Positions 25,550-34,997 of a DNA stretch of 64,000 nt are shown one piece after another. This DNA is from Sandaracinaceae bacterium (GTDB lineage Bacteria > Myxococcota_A > Polyangia > Polyangiales > Houyiibacteriaceae): assembly GCA_020633075.1 (NCBI GenBank), contig JACKEI010000001.1, forward strand, positions 434,001 through 498,000, given 5' to 3'. The position numbers and the translations under genes were made by a program. The notes beneath the pieces are model-generated. The model was not told the DNA's origin, made no database searches, and saw only the letters and a list, made by a program, of their open reading frames with translations. The first letter of the stretch is position 1; each line of letters begins with the position of its first letter.

Positions 25550-26917
25550 GTGTCTTCCCTCCGCACGCGACTCGGCCGCTTGTCGGCGCTCGCGACGCCT
25601 CGCCCGGCCGGCGAGGGCGAGCCGGCTGCGCAGCCCGCAGTAGCGCTCCCGGACGAAGCAGCGGCGGAGGCCCCCCGCGAGCGTCTCGACCCCACGGCGC
25701 GCGGGGCCGACGTCATGCGCGGGGAGCTCGAGCGGCTGCGCACGCGCGGCAGGGCGCGGCGCGGCGCCGGCGGAGGGGCGCGCGCGAGCGGCCCGCGCGT
25801 GGACGAGCTGCCGGGTGAGACGCAGGTCACGGACTTCGGCGAGCTGCACGTGGTGGAGCACCGCTGCGAGCGTGACCACCAGCACGGTGCGCGCGCCATT
25901 CATCCGGCGCGCGGCGTGGACGGCGACGTGGTGGCCACGCTGGCGCTGGACCCGCAGATGCGTGGGCTGGACTTCTCGCGCGCGCTGTACATCGACACGG
26001 AGACGACCGGCCTGATGGGCGGCACCGGCACCGTGCCGTTCTTGATTGGTACGGCCCGCTTCCACGGGGACCAGCTGGTGGTGCGCAAGCTCGTGCTGCG
26101 GCGCCTGGGTGAAGAGGTGCCCATGCTGCACGCCCTGGCCGAGCAGCTGCGTGAGGCCAGCTGCGTGGTGAGCTTCAACGGCAAGAGCTTCGACTGGCCG
26201 CTGCTGCGCACGCGCTTCGTGATGAACCGCGTGAAGGCCCCGCCCATCCCGCCGCACCTGGACCTGCTGCACTGCGCGCGGCGCGTCTTCCGGCAGCGCC
26301 TGGAGCGGGTGCGTCTGGTGGACATCGAGCGCGAGGTGCTCGGCTTCACGCGCGTGGACGACGTGGCCGGGGCCGAGATTCCCGAGCTCTACATGAGCTA
26401 CCTACGAGGGGGCGACGCGGCGCCCATCGCGCGCATCATCGACCACAACCGCCTGGACCTGATCGCCCTGGCGGCGCTGCTGGCGGAGCTGGTGCAGCAG
26501 TTCGACGGGCTCGCGGCCGAGCACGACCCGCGCGACAAGCTGGCGTGCGCGCGCGTGGCGGAGCGGGCCGGCGACGCGCTGCTGGCGAACAGCCTGGCGG
26601 GGGCCGTGACGGACACGGAGGGGCGCGGTATGCACGCGGCGCAGGCGTGGCTGCTGCGGGCCCGGGTGGCGCGACGCGCCGGGGACGCCCCTGCGCAGGA
26701 GACGGCGGCGCTGGCGGCGCTGGCCGCCCTCGGCGGGGACGCGGCCGACGCGCTCACCGAGGCCGAGGTCCACCTGACGCTGGCCAAGCTCTACGAGCAC
26801 GGCCTGAAGGACCCGGCGCGCGCGCTGGCGCACGCGGTGCACACGGTGCCCGCCGAAGACGAGGAGCAAGCGCAGCGCCGCGCGGCGCGCCTCGCGGCCA
26901 AGCTCGGCAGGGGCTGA
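25550..26917 (+). CDS. mrfB: RNase H-like exonuclease with TPR tail (MrfB/YprB type)
   Basis: 455 residues from GTG 25550. An N-terminal ~100-residue low-complexity segment precedes a DnaQ-like (DEDD) exonuclease fold: D149 and E151 in YIDTETTG, D215 in SFNGKSFDWP, and H299/D303 in HNRLDL are the expected metal ligands. The remainder (~330-455) is TPR-like. This matches B. subtilis MrfB (YprB), the exonuclease partner of MrfA in mitomycin C repair. A strong terminator follows. Repair function is transferred from the family. Confidence 0.88.
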   Translation: MSSLRTRLGRLSALATPRPAGEGEPAAQPAVALPDEAAAEAPRERLDPTARGADVMRGELERLRTRGRARRGAGGGARASGPRVDELPGETQVTDFGELHVVEHRCERDHQHGARAIHPARGVDGDVVATLALDPQMRGLDFSRALYIDTETTGLMGGTGTVPFLIGTARFHGDQLVVRKLVLRRLGEEVPMLHALAEQLREASCVVSFNGKSFDWPLLRTRFVMNRVKAPPIPPHLDLLHCARRVFRQRLERVRLVDIEREVLGFTRVDDVAGAEIPELYMSYLRGGDAAPIARIIDHNRLDLIALAALLAELVQQFDGLAAEHDPRDKLACARVAERAGDALLANSLAGAVTDTEGRGMHAAQAWLLRARVARRAGDAPAQETAALAALAALGGDAADALTEAEVHLTLAKLYEHGLKDPARALAHAVHTVPAEDEEQAQRRAARLAAKLGRG

Positions 26918-26933
26918 GGGGTGTGACGTGAGC

Positions 26934-26968
26934 GCCCCCGTTTTCGGGTGTTCCCAGGGGGGCCTTTT
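26934..26968 (+). terminator. Intrinsic terminator after the mrfB-type gene
   Basis: GCCCCC (26934-26939) pairs with GGGGGC (26958-26963). The interior can pair further (GGG at 26946-26948 with CCC at 26953-26955). Four T residues follow (26965-26968). It lies 17 bp after the stop codon. Confidence 0.5.
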
Positions 26969-27066
26969 GCCGGGCGGCGCGGTGGCGGACCGAGACTTCA
27001 CGGCCGCGGCGTCATTCCGCTCATTTCAGGTGTGTGCGCTGGGGCGAAATTCGGTATGTTCTCGCC

Positions 27067-27963
27067 ATGTCCGACGACGAGCGGACCACGAACCCCCATA
27101 GGACGGTCATCACGGCCGCCGACCTGCCTCCCCAGACTCCCAAGCACCAAGACGCGTGCCTGGTGGTCATCTACGGAGATGATCTTGGCCGACGTGTCCC
27201 GCTGACGCGCCGGCCGGTGGTCATTGGGCGGTCCAGCAAGGCGGACGTGCAGATCGACCAGGAGAGCGTGTCTCGCAACCACTGCCGCCTGGTCTTCCAC
27301 AAGGACACCTACGTGTTGCAGGACATGGGGTCCACCAACGGCAGCTACGTGAACGATGCGCTGGTGGACACCATCGTGCTGCGCGACGGGGACCAGCTGA
27401 AGGTCGGCCGCACCATCCTGAAGTTCATCGTGGGTGGCAACGTGGAGGCGCAGTACCACGAGGAGATCTACCGGCTGATGACGGTGGACGGCCTGACGCA
27501 GGTGCACAACAAGCGCTTCTTCGACGAGGCCTTGGAGCGCGAGGTGTCGCGCTGCACGCGCTACGGGCGCACCTTCGCGCTCATCGCCTTCGACATCGAC
27601 CACTTCAAGGCCGTGAACGACACCCACGGGCACCTTGCGGGGGACGCAGTGCTGCGGCAGCTGGGCGTGCTGGTGCGCGACCACGTGCGGCGCGACGACA
27701 TCGTCTGCCGGACGGGGGGCGAGGAGTTCTCCATTCTCGCGCCAGAGCTGGACCAGGCCCACGGGCTCATCTTCGCGGAGAAGCTGCGCAGCTTGGTGGA
27801 GGCCACGCACTTCGAGTTCGAGAGCACGCGCCTGCCCATCACCGTGAGCCTGGGCGTGGCCGAGTGGTCCACCACCATGCGCACCGGGGACGACCTAGTG
27901 CGGTCGGCCGACGTGAAGCTGTACGAGGCGAAGCGCGCCGGTCGCAACTGCGTGCAGGGCTGA
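27067..27963 (+). CDS. FHA-GGDEF diguanylate cyclase
   Basis: 298 residues, no membrane segment. An FHA domain (~35-115; GRSSKADVQI, SRNHCRL, STNGSYVN) binds phosphothreonine. It is joined directly to a GGDEF domain with an intact catalytic GGEEF (217-221) and an RxxD inhibition site (RRDD) five residues before it, so the enzyme should make cyclic di-GMP and be feedback-inhibited. The fusion suggests that Ser/Thr phosphorylation controls c-di-GMP production; a Ser/Thr kinase is encoded at 45641-47329, but no direct link is proven. ATG at 27067 is chosen as the natural domain start. Confidence 0.93.
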   Translation: MSDDERTTNPHRTVITAADLPPQTPKHQDACLVVIYGDDLGRRVPLTRRPVVIGRSSKADVQIDQESVSRNHCRLVFHKDTYVLQDMGSTNGSYVNDALVDTIVLRDGDQLKVGRTILKFIVGGNVEAQYHEEIYRLMTVDGLTQVHNKRFFDEALEREVSRCTRYGRTFALIAFDIDHFKAVNDTHGHLAGDAVLRQLGVLVRDHVRRDDIVCRTGGEEFSILAPELDQAHGLIFAEKLRSLVEATHFEFESTRLPITVSLGVAEWSTTMRTGDDLVRSADVKLYEAKRAGRNCVQG

Positions 27964-27973
27964 GCCCGTCTGC

Positions 27974-29473
27974 CTACCAGACCTGGTTGGCCTTCATGAC
28001 CAGCGCGAGCAGCAGCTGCCCGGCCGCGAGGGCGGACACCCGCCGGCTGTCGAAGGGCGCCGAGACCGCGGCGAGGGCCGCCACGGGCACCATGAATAGC
28101 CACATGCGGGCCACCTCGTTGGTGCCGCTCAGGGCGCTCATGACCAGCAGCAGCGCGACGGCGCCCACGGGCAGCAAGGTGCTGGCGATGCGTCGCGCGT
28201 CGCGCAGCCGGGCCAGCGAGGCGGCTGCGCGCCACAAGAGCAGGCCCACCAGAGGGAAGCCCGCGTAGAGCGCCCACTCGAGCAGGGCCCACCCACGCCA
28301 CGGCCCGCTGGGAACCCCGGCCTTCCAGCGCGCGTGGTAGGCCATGGCGGCCACGAAGCGCTCGACCGGATGAAAGGCCACCGTCCAGGCCAGGAGCGCC
28401 GTGACGCCCAGCGCGCCGAGCGCGAACCCCAGGAGCACCAGCGCGGCGCGGCGGAGCGGGCGGGCGCGGTGCGGAGTGGCCAAGCCGAACGCCAGCGGGA
28501 CGCCCAACACCAGACCCAGCACGGGCAGCAAGGAGTAGCTCACGTAGAGCCCGACGCCGAAGACCACGCCCCCGAGCGTGCCCAGCGCGAGCACGCGCGC
28601 CGAGAGGGCTGCGCCGCCGCTGGGGCCGTGGACGCGCATGGCGGAACTCACCGGGATGAGCGTGAGCATCGCGAACAAGGGGTAGAGCGCGCCGTCCAGG
28701 TGGTAGGTGATCAGCAGCATGGCGGGGCTGGTCGCCGCGAGGACGGCCGCGGCGGCCCCGGCCTGCAGGCCAGCCTGCCGCTCCACCGGGGAGTCCCCGC
28801 CGTGGAGCCGCACGCCTAGCGCGACCATCAGGGGCAGCAGCAGCGCGGTGAAGAGGGGGAAGCCGAAGCTCGCCGCCACGAAGCCGTCCTCGATGGAGGC
28901 CACCCGTGGGCGCTCTCGCGCGAGGGTCCGCAGGGGTTGCAGGTGACCGGCCAGCGGACCGCGGCCGAGCGCGTCGAGCGCGGCGTAGACGGCCAGCGCC
29001 CCGGGCGGCTTGCTGGGCGGGAAGGCTCCCAGCTCGCCGCTCGCCGCTTGCTCGTCGTAGTGGCGCAGCGTGCTCAGCACGGCGCCGCGGCGGGCGCGGG
29101 CGGTGGTGTGGAACTCGGCGTGGCCTCCCTCGTGCCGCGTGAGCAGCGACTCCATGCGCTCTGCGTCCAGCGGGACGAACAGGGCCTGCGTCAACAGCCC
29201 CAGCGCCAGCGCCGCGAGGCAGGTGCGCGCCATGCTGCCGGCGCGCGCGGCGCGCACGGTGACCGCCACCAGCCACGGCCCGAGCACGCAGACGCCCGCC
29301 ATGGCCCAAGCCGCGCCCAGCCCACGTGGCCGGGGGGCGTAGAACCACGCGGGAATGGTGCGCACCAGGGGGAGTCCGGCGGCCACGAGCACCAGCTGCG
29401 CCAGGCAGAGCGCGCCCAGCAGCAGCGGGAGCGCGGCGCCCACGCGCGCGCGCTGTGTTGGCGCCTGCGACAC
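27974..29473 (-). CDS. Polytopic membrane protein, GT-C glycosyltransferase-like
   Basis: About 499 residues with ~11 hydrophobic segments. After the first helices a loop (FPPSKPPGALAVYAAL, ~150) recalls the H-P-P-L loops of GT39/GT-C enzymes that use polyprenyl-phosphate sugars. No further catalytic motif is certain. GTG at 29473 has a GAGGGG site upstream; an alternative TTG at 29488 would overlap the methyltransferase stop (TTGA). It is downstream of, and probably translated with, the methyltransferase and GT2 genes, consistent with using the lipid-linked sugar they make. Confidence 0.78.
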   Translation of the reverse strand: MSQAPTQRARVGAALPLLLGALCLAQLVLVAAGLPLVRTIPAWFYAPRPRGLGAAWAMAGVCVLGPWLVAVTVRAARAGSMARTCLAALALGLLTQALFVPLDAERMESLLTRHEGGHAEFHTTARARRGAVLSTLRHYDEQAASGELGAFPPSKPPGALAVYAALDALGRGPLAGHLQPLRTLARERPRVASIEDGFVAASFGFPLFTALLLPLMVALGVRLHGGDSPVERQAGLQAGAAAAVLAATSPAMLLITYHLDGALYPLFAMLTLIPVSSAMRVHGPSGGAALSARVLALGTLGGVVFGVGLYVSYSLLPVLGLVLGVPLAFGLATPHRARPLRRAALVLLGFALGALGVTALLAWTVAFHPVERFVAAMAYHARWKAGVPSGPWRGWALLEWALYAGFPLVGLLLWRAAASLARLRDARRIASTLLPVGAVALLLVMSALSGTNEVARMWLFMVPVAALAAVSAPFDSRRVSALAAGQLLLALVMKANQVW

Positions 29474-29484
29474 GGCCCCGCCCC

Positions 29485-30309
29485 TCAACGCCGCTCGGCG
29501 ACGAAGGCGAGACCCACGGAGGCCCCTCCCTCGGCGAGCGCCCGGGCGTCGAGCGCGTTGAGGCCGTCGGTCAGCGCGACCAGCGCCGCCGGAGGCCGCC
29601 TGTCTCGCACGTGGAGGCTGCCGCCACGGCGCGCGGTGACGCCTGCGTGGTTGCCGGAGTTCGCCTTGAGCAGGCGCTGGAGCAGGCCGGGCAGGTACAG
29701 CTCGGCGGCCGCCGCCAGCGCGCCCGTGAGCGGCGTCACGCGCGTCACGCGAAAGCCCGCGTCATCCAGCCAGCGGGAGGCCTGCTCGCGGCGCACCAGC
29801 CACGCGTGCCCGTAGCCGTAGGCGCCGATGGACAGGGGCGCGCGGTGGCGCCGGCGCACGTGGTTGATGGGGTCGTAGGTCACCGGGAAGTCGTGGTTGG
29901 GGCAGGTCAGCACCAGCGCGCCCCCCGGCCGCGTGACCCGCGCGAGCTCCGCCACCAGCGCCAGCGGGTCCTCCACGTGCTCGATGACCTCGAGGCACGT
30001 GACCAGGTCGAAGGCCGCGTCGGGGTAGGGCAGGCGCGGCCCGGCGACGCGGGCGTAGCGCACGTTGGTGAGGTCGGCGTTGAGCGCGGCGGCCCGCTCC
30101 AGGTCTCCGGCGTTCACGTCGCACGCGTCCAGCGTGGTCGCGTGGGCCGCCAGGGTGGCGTGCAGCTCCCCCTCTCCACAGCCCACGTCCAGCGCGCGCT
30201 CGACGGGAGGCGCGCCTGCTCGTGCGCGCTGCGCGGCCAGCTCGCCGAGCGTCCCGTGGATGTAGCGCTCGCGCGCACGGTACGTGGGGAAGAGCAGCTT
30301 GAAGTTCAT
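29485..30309 (-). CDS. SAM-dependent methyltransferase (class I)
   Basis: 274 residues. The SAM-binding Rossmann motif DVGCGEGELHATL (~42-54), an acidic loop (LDACDVN) and the conserved DLVTCLEVIEHVEDPLALVAEL motif (~100-121) are all present. The family methylates many small molecules and sugars; the substrate is unknown. ATG at 30309 overlaps the GT2 stop (ATGA), so it is translated with the glycosyltransferase and may methylate a sugar of the same glycan. Confidence 0.88.
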   Translation of the reverse strand: MNFKLLFPTYRARERYIHGTLGELAAQRARAGAPPVERALDVGCGEGELHATLAAHATTLDACDVNAGDLERAAALNADLTNVRYARVAGPRLPYPDAAFDLVTCLEVIEHVEDPLALVAELARVTRPGGALVLTCPNHDFPVTYDPINHVRRRHRAPLSIGAYGYGHAWLVRREQASRWLDDAGFRVTRVTPLTGALAAAAELYLPGLLQRLLKANSGNHAGVTARRGGSLHVRDRRPPAALVALTDGLNALDARALAEGGASVGLAFVAERR

Positions 30310-31109
30310 GGCAGCGGGGGGGCGAGCGCGGCCGCGCGCGCCCGGCGACTGGCAAGCTGCCGCCCCAAGAGAGCGACGAACTCCAGGACGGCGCGCCCGA
30401 TGACGTCGACGCGTGCGCCGCTCTGCAGTCCGGCGACCCGCGGGCGGTGCGTGACGGGCAGCTCCCCCACGCGCAGCCCCGCCAGGCGCGCCGTGCCGAG
30501 CATCTCGGCGTCGATGAGCGCGCCCGTCGCGTGCAGGGTCACGCCCTCGAAGAGGCTGCGCGGGTACACCTTGAACGCGCAGTTCACGTCCCGGACGTGG
30601 ACGCCCAGCAGCGTGTTGACGGCCGCGCTGAAGGTCCTCCCGAACGCGTAGCGCAGGCGTCCGTCGCGCCGGTCCGCGCGGTAGCCGGTGACCACGTCGA
30701 AGCGCCCCAGCATGCCCAGCAGCGCGGGCAGCTCCGCGAGGTCGAACTGACCGTCGGAGTCCGTGTAGAAGATCCACTCGTGCTGCGCGTGCCCGAAGCC
30801 GGAGCGCAGCGCCGCGCCGTAGCCCAGGTTGGTGGGGTGGGTGACGACCCGCACGCGGGCGTCTTCGCGCGCCAGCTCCGCCGCGAGCTCCGCGGTTCCG
30901 TCGCGGCTGCCGTCGTCCACCACCAGCACCTCGCAGGTCTCGGCGCAGCTCGCGCCGACCGCGAGCGCGCTGCGCACCACCGCGGAGATGGTCTCCGCTT
31001 CGTCGTGGGCCGGCAGCACGATGCTCAGCCCGCGCACGAGCGGCGCGCCACGGTGGGCGTCGAGGGTTCCGGTCGAGGGCACGGCGACGGGATGGTAAGG
31101 GGCGCTCAT
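30306..31109 (-). CDS. GT2 polyprenyl-phosphate glycosyltransferase (DPM1/DolP-like)
   Basis: 267 residues. A GT-A domain opens with LSIVLPAHDEAETISAVV and carries VLVVDDGSRDGTAELA and FYTDSDGQFD (the metal-binding DxD-type motif), as in dolichol-phosphate mannosyltransferases. There is no clear C-terminal membrane pair. The product transfers a sugar from a nucleotide donor to a polyprenyl phosphate; the sugar is unknown. It starts at ATG 31109, 84 bp from the divergent membrane-protein gene, and heads the operon with the methyltransferase and GT-C-like protein. Confidence 0.88.
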   Translation of the reverse strand: MSAPYHPVAVPSTGTLDAHRGAPLVRGLSIVLPAHDEAETISAVVRSALAVGASCAETCEVLVVDDGSRDGTAELAAELAREDARVRVVTHPTNLGYGAALRSGFGHAQHEWIFYTDSDGQFDLAELPALLGMLGRFDVVTGYRADRRDGRLRYAFGRTFSAAVNTLLGVHVRDVNCAFKVYPRSLFEGVTLHATGALIDAEMLGTARLAGLRVGELPVTHRPRVAGLQSGARVDVIGRAVLEFVALLGRQLASRRARAAALAPPLP

Positions 31110-31193
31110 CGCCCGGGCAACCCTAGCCGTGATCGCCGCTATTCCCGCTCGGACCGCGCGTCGAAGCGCGTCGAAGCTGCTACCGTCCGCTCC

Positions 31194-33170
31194 GTGTCGG
31201 AAAGCACCCCGAGCGCCACCTCTGCGTGGGCACACCCAGCCTGGCAGCCCCGGGTCCCTTGGAGGGAGACTTGGGCGTCCGTCGGTCTGGTGGCCATCGT
31301 CTACCTGTACGTGTTCCCGTACTTCCCGGCGCTGAACAACCCCAACGAGAACGTGCGCGTCTACATGACCGCCGCGCTGGTGGAGGACGGGACGTACGAC
31401 ATCGGCGGCCCGCGGGCGCGCTGGGGCTGGGTGAACGACGCGGCCTGTGTGGACCGCCTCGTGGACGGCACGCTGGCGCCCTGCGACGGGCGGGCACCCG
31501 AAGGGGCCGAGCGCGCCTACTACTCGGTCAAGGCGCCTGGGGCGAGCTTTCTCGGGGTCCCGGGGTACGCGGTCTACCGGGCGTGGCTCGCGGCCTTTCC
31601 GTCTCCGTCGGGCAGCGCGGGGCACGGCCGCACGGGGCAGGGCGGCTCAGACGAGCAGGGCGGCTCAGCCGAGCAGGGCGGCGCGCACGGCGACGGCAGC
31701 GGGGCCACCATCGCAGAGCCGGAGCTGCGCTGGGCGGTCTACAGCATGCGGCTGAGCGGGACCATCCTGCCCACGCTGCTGTTCTTGCTCGGGCTGCACC
31801 GCTTCCTCGCGTGGCACACGCGTCGGCGCTTTCTGCGGGAGCTCACCTTCTTCAGCGTGGCGTTGGGCTCGGTGATGCTGGGCTACGCCTACCTCTTTGC
31901 CAGTCACACGCAGAGCGCGGCCTGCGCATTCGGCGCGTTCATGATCTTGTACGGAGCCCGCGAGCGGCGACGCAGCCACGTCACCCAGAGCGGCCGCGCC
32001 AGCCTGTCGTGGGACGCCGCCACGGGCGCGGGCATGTTGGCCGCCGGCGCGAGCCTCTTCGAGTACCCCTGCTTCGTGCTGAGCGCGCTCCTCAGCGTGT
32101 ACGCGCTGGTGGCCATTCGCCCCTGGCCGCGCGTGGTGGGCTTCGGGCTCGGCGCGCTGGTGCCCACGCTGGTGATGATGCACTTCCAATTCAGCGCCTT
32201 TGGCAACCCGCTCTCGCCGGGCCACCTCTTCGTGGAGAACCCCGCGTTCCGCGCCGGGCACCAAGAGGGCTTCTTCGGCGCGGAGAGCTTCCACTGGGAC
32301 GGGGCCTTCGCGCTGCTCTTCGACGGGCGGCTGGGCATGTTCGGGACGTCGCCGCTCTTGGCGCTGGGCCTCGTGGGGCTCGTGCTGGTGTTGGTCGCGC
32401 CTGGGGCGACAGGCCGGCGCGTGGACGCGCTCTTCGCGACGCTGTGCTGCGTGGGGCTCTACGTGTTCATCTGCTTCATGAACATCTGGCACGCCGGCTG
32501 GTCCATCGGCCCGCGCTACCTGGTGGCGCTCATCCCCTTCCTGGCCTTCTACGGCATGCTCGCGCTGGACCGGCTCGCAGGGCGGCTGCCGGGGCTCGCG
32601 GCGACGCTGGGGCTGGGGCTGCTGGCCGCCGGCTTCGTGAGCGCCGCGCTGCCCTCCATGTACTACCCGCACCTCATGCCGGAGATCTCCGCGCCCGTGT
32701 CGCAGCTGATGCCCGTGCTCATTGGGCACGACTACGCGCCCTACAACGCAGGCAACCTGGTGCACTGGTACGGGAGCGCGTCCATGGTGCCGCTGCTGCT
32801 GGTGTTCTTGGCGGCCTTGTCCCGCAGCGCTCCGTCGCCGCGCGAGCTCGCCTCCCAGGGCGCGCGCGCTCTTGTGCTGGCCGGCGCCGGGCTGCTCGCT
32901 TGCGTGGTCGTCGCGCAGCACTTCGTGTGGGAGCCGGAGCGTACGGCCGAGGTGAGGCGCGCGGTGGCCTTCGTGTGTGAGCACTGGGCGCCAGAGGGGC
33001 ACGACCGAGCCACGCAGCTCTCGCACTCGCGGCGCGTGGACGAGGTGGCGCTGCGGGTGGAGCTGCTGCGCGACGAAGGGCGCGACGAGGCCGCCGCGGA
33101 TGCCCAGCGCCGCCTGGACAGCCTGCGTGCGGCGGAAGAGGCGCGCGAACTCACGCGAGGCCAGCCGTGA
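31194..33170 (+). CDS. Large membrane protein, glycosyltransferase-like, unknown acceptor
   Basis: 658 residues from GTG 31194. Roughly eleven membrane segments follow a first helix at ~30-50; an extracytoplasmic loop after it carries YSVKAPGASFLGVPGYAVYR (~112-131), similar in position to the GT-C loops of polyprenol-dependent enzymes. Residues ~140-170 are a Gly/Gln/Ser/Glu low-complexity stretch with a repeated GGSxEQGGS unit. A charged cytoplasmic tail ends the protein. It overlaps the next gene by 4 bp (GTGA). The enzymatic role is not proven. Confidence 0.78.
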   Translation: MSESTPSATSAWAHPAWQPRVPWRETWASVGLVAIVYLYVFPYFPALNNPNENVRVYMTAALVEDGTYDIGGPRARWGWVNDAACVDRLVDGTLAPCDGRAPEGAERAYYSVKAPGASFLGVPGYAVYRAWLAAFPSPSGSAGHGRTGQGGSDEQGGSAEQGGAHGDGSGATIAEPELRWAVYSMRLSGTILPTLLFLLGLHRFLAWHTRRRFLRELTFFSVALGSVMLGYAYLFASHTQSAACAFGAFMILYGARERRRSHVTQSGRASLSWDAATGAGMLAAGASLFEYPCFVLSALLSVYALVAIRPWPRVVGFGLGALVPTLVMMHFQFSAFGNPLSPGHLFVENPAFRAGHQEGFFGAESFHWDGAFALLFDGRLGMFGTSPLLALGLVGLVLVLVAPGATGRRVDALFATLCCVGLYVFICFMNIWHAGWSIGPRYLVALIPFLAFYGMLALDRLAGRLPGLAATLGLGLLAAGFVSAALPSMYYPHLMPEISAPVSQLMPVLIGHDYAPYNAGNLVHWYGSASMVPLLLVFLAALSRSAPSPRELASQGARALVLAGAGLLACVVVAQHFVWEPERTAEVRRAVAFVCEHWAPEGHDRATQLSHSRRVDEVALRVELLRDEGRDEAAADAQRRLDSLRAAEEARELTRGQP

Positions 33171-34990
33171 CGGCACTCTCTGCGAGCGTGGCGGTCGCGC
33201 TGCGCCGTGAGCGGCGAATCGCGCTGTGGGTCACCCTGGGGCTGGCGCTCGGGCAGTGGGGCAGCTCGCTGGTCACCGGCTTTCACACCGGCTTCGGCGA
33301 CTGGCAGATGGTGCACCACAACTGGGAGGCCGCCTGGGTCACCGTCACGCGCTTTGGTGAGATGCCGCTGTGGGATCCGTTCCACTGCGGGGGCGTGCCG
33401 CTGCTGGGCAACCCGGAGAGCCAGACCTACGGGCCGCAGTTCCTGCTGGCCTTCCTGCTGGGGACCACGCTCGCGCAGAAGGTGCTCGTCATCCTGCACG
33501 CGTGGTTTGGCTTCTACTGGGCCTACCGCTGGGCGCGCGCGCATCACGGGCTGGACGTGCTGCCCAGCTACGTGGCCTGCGTCACCTGGGCCGCGAGCGG
33601 CTACTTCGCCTGGCAGATCGGCGGCGGGCACGCGACCTTCCTGCCCTTCTACTTCGCGCCTGCGCTGCTGATGGCGCTGCGTGGGTCCGCGACCAGCGCG
33701 CGCGCGGCGGTCGCGGCGGCGGGCCTCATGGCGCTGACCGTCATGGAGGGCGGCACCTATCCCTTCCCGTACTTCGTGGTGCTGGTGGCCTTCGACGGCG
33801 TCGTGCGCCTGGCAGCGCGTCGCAGCGGGGCGCACGCGGACGAGATCCTCGGGCGTCTCGGAACCCGCCTGGCCGTGGTGCGCGGCCTGGCGCTGGTGAC
33901 GGGGCTCACCGCGCTGCTGGGAGCCATCCGCTTCCTGCCCATCATGGACGTCCTCTCGCGCTACCCGCGCACCATGGAGAGCAGCGACAGCATGCAGCCC
34001 TTCGAGCTGCTGGACCTGTGGGGGCGCTGGACGTTCCCCTGGGAGCACCCGCTGCACACCTTCGTGTGGCCGGAGTACACCGCCTTCATCAGCCCGCCGC
34101 TGCTGGTGTTGGCCATCGTCGGGGTGGGTGTCGCCATCAACCAGCGCCGTCACCTCGCGTGGGGCGGGGCGCTGTTCTTCATCGCGCTCCTGCTGGGTGA
34201 TCACGGGCCCTGGTCCCCGTGGGCGCTCCTGCACCGCCTGCCGGTCTATGACTCGCTGCGTCTCCCGTCACGCTTTGCCGGGCTCGCGACGCTCTACGTG
34301 GGCGCGCTCAGCGGCTTTGGGTTCAGCGCGCTGCTGCGCGGCCTCGCGCGTGTGATGCGGCGCTTCCCAGAGGTCTTCGGGCGGCCCTTCGTCGCGCGCG
34401 TGACGCCCTGGGCGCTGGCGGTCGCGTGCACCGCGTGGCTCTTCGGTTGGAGCGCCTCCGTGAGCGACAAGTGGCACGACCCGCCGCTCTCCAGTGACCC
34501 TCCTGCAGAGTCCTTCCACTTCGCCCCGCCGGAGCTCTACGGCTACCTGGTGGCCAGCCTCCCGCGCCTGAATCAAGGCACCCCCATGTGCTACGTGGGC
34601 AACATGAACTGGCGCATCGGGAGCGGCATGTGGGACGGCGAGCTCCCGCAGGCGCGCGTCGAGGGGCGCCGCAACCGGGCGGGTGAAGTGGTCGAGGTGG
34701 TCCGCACCCCCAACCGCTTTCACGCGACCGCGCAGCTCATTCGGGACGGGCGGGTGGTCTTCAACCAGAACTACGACCCGGACTGGCAGACCAACTACGG
34801 CGAGGTCGTCGAGGACCGCGGCCGGCTCGCGGTGGACCTGCCCGAGGGGGAGCACAAGATCATCGTGCGCTACGCGCCGAGCACCTTCATCCCCGGTCTC
34901 GTCGGCACGCTCATGGGCCTGTTGCTCGCCTCCCTCGCGTTCGCGTATGGCTATCGGCCTGCGGGCCGCGCGTTGAGCGCGTCCGCCTGA
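33167..34990 (+). CDS. YfhO-like polytopic membrane protein
   Basis: 607 residues from GTG 33167, coupled to the previous gene (GTGA). About ten membrane helices (first at ~20-40) surround a large extracytoplasmic loop with GEMPLWDPFHCGGVPLLGNPES (~65-86), the type of acidic/aromatic loop seen in YfhO and other GT-C-like proteins. A C-terminal soluble beta-domain (~470-575: NRFHATAQLIRDGRVVFNQNY, then LAVDLPEGEHKIIVRYAPST) is also typical of YfhO proteins, which glycosylate lipoteichoic acid in Firmicutes. The role here is inferred. Confidence 0.82.
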   Translation: MTALSASVAVALRRERRIALWVTLGLALGQWGSSLVTGFHTGFGDWQMVHHNWEAAWVTVTRFGEMPLWDPFHCGGVPLLGNPESQTYGPQFLLAFLLGTTLAQKVLVILHAWFGFYWAYRWARAHHGLDVLPSYVACVTWAASGYFAWQIGGGHATFLPFYFAPALLMALRGSATSARAAVAAAGLMALTVMEGGTYPFPYFVVLVAFDGVVRLAARRSGAHADEILGRLGTRLAVVRGLALVTGLTALLGAIRFLPIMDVLSRYPRTMESSDSMQPFELLDLWGRWTFPWEHPLHTFVWPEYTAFISPPLLVLAIVGVGVAINQRRHLAWGGALFFIALLLGDHGPWSPWALLHRLPVYDSLRLPSRFAGLATLYVGALSGFGFSALLRGLARVMRRFPEVFGRPFVARVTPWALAVACTAWLFGWSASVSDKWHDPPLSSDPPAESFHFAPPELYGYLVASLPRLNQGTPMCYVGNMNWRIGSGMWDGELPQARVEGRRNRAGEVVEVVRTPNRFHATAQLIRDGRVVFNQNYDPDWQTNYGEVVEDRGRLAVDLPEGEHKIIVRYAPSTFIPGLVGTLMGLLLASLAFAYGYRPAGRALSASA

Positions 34991-34997
34991 GCCGCGC

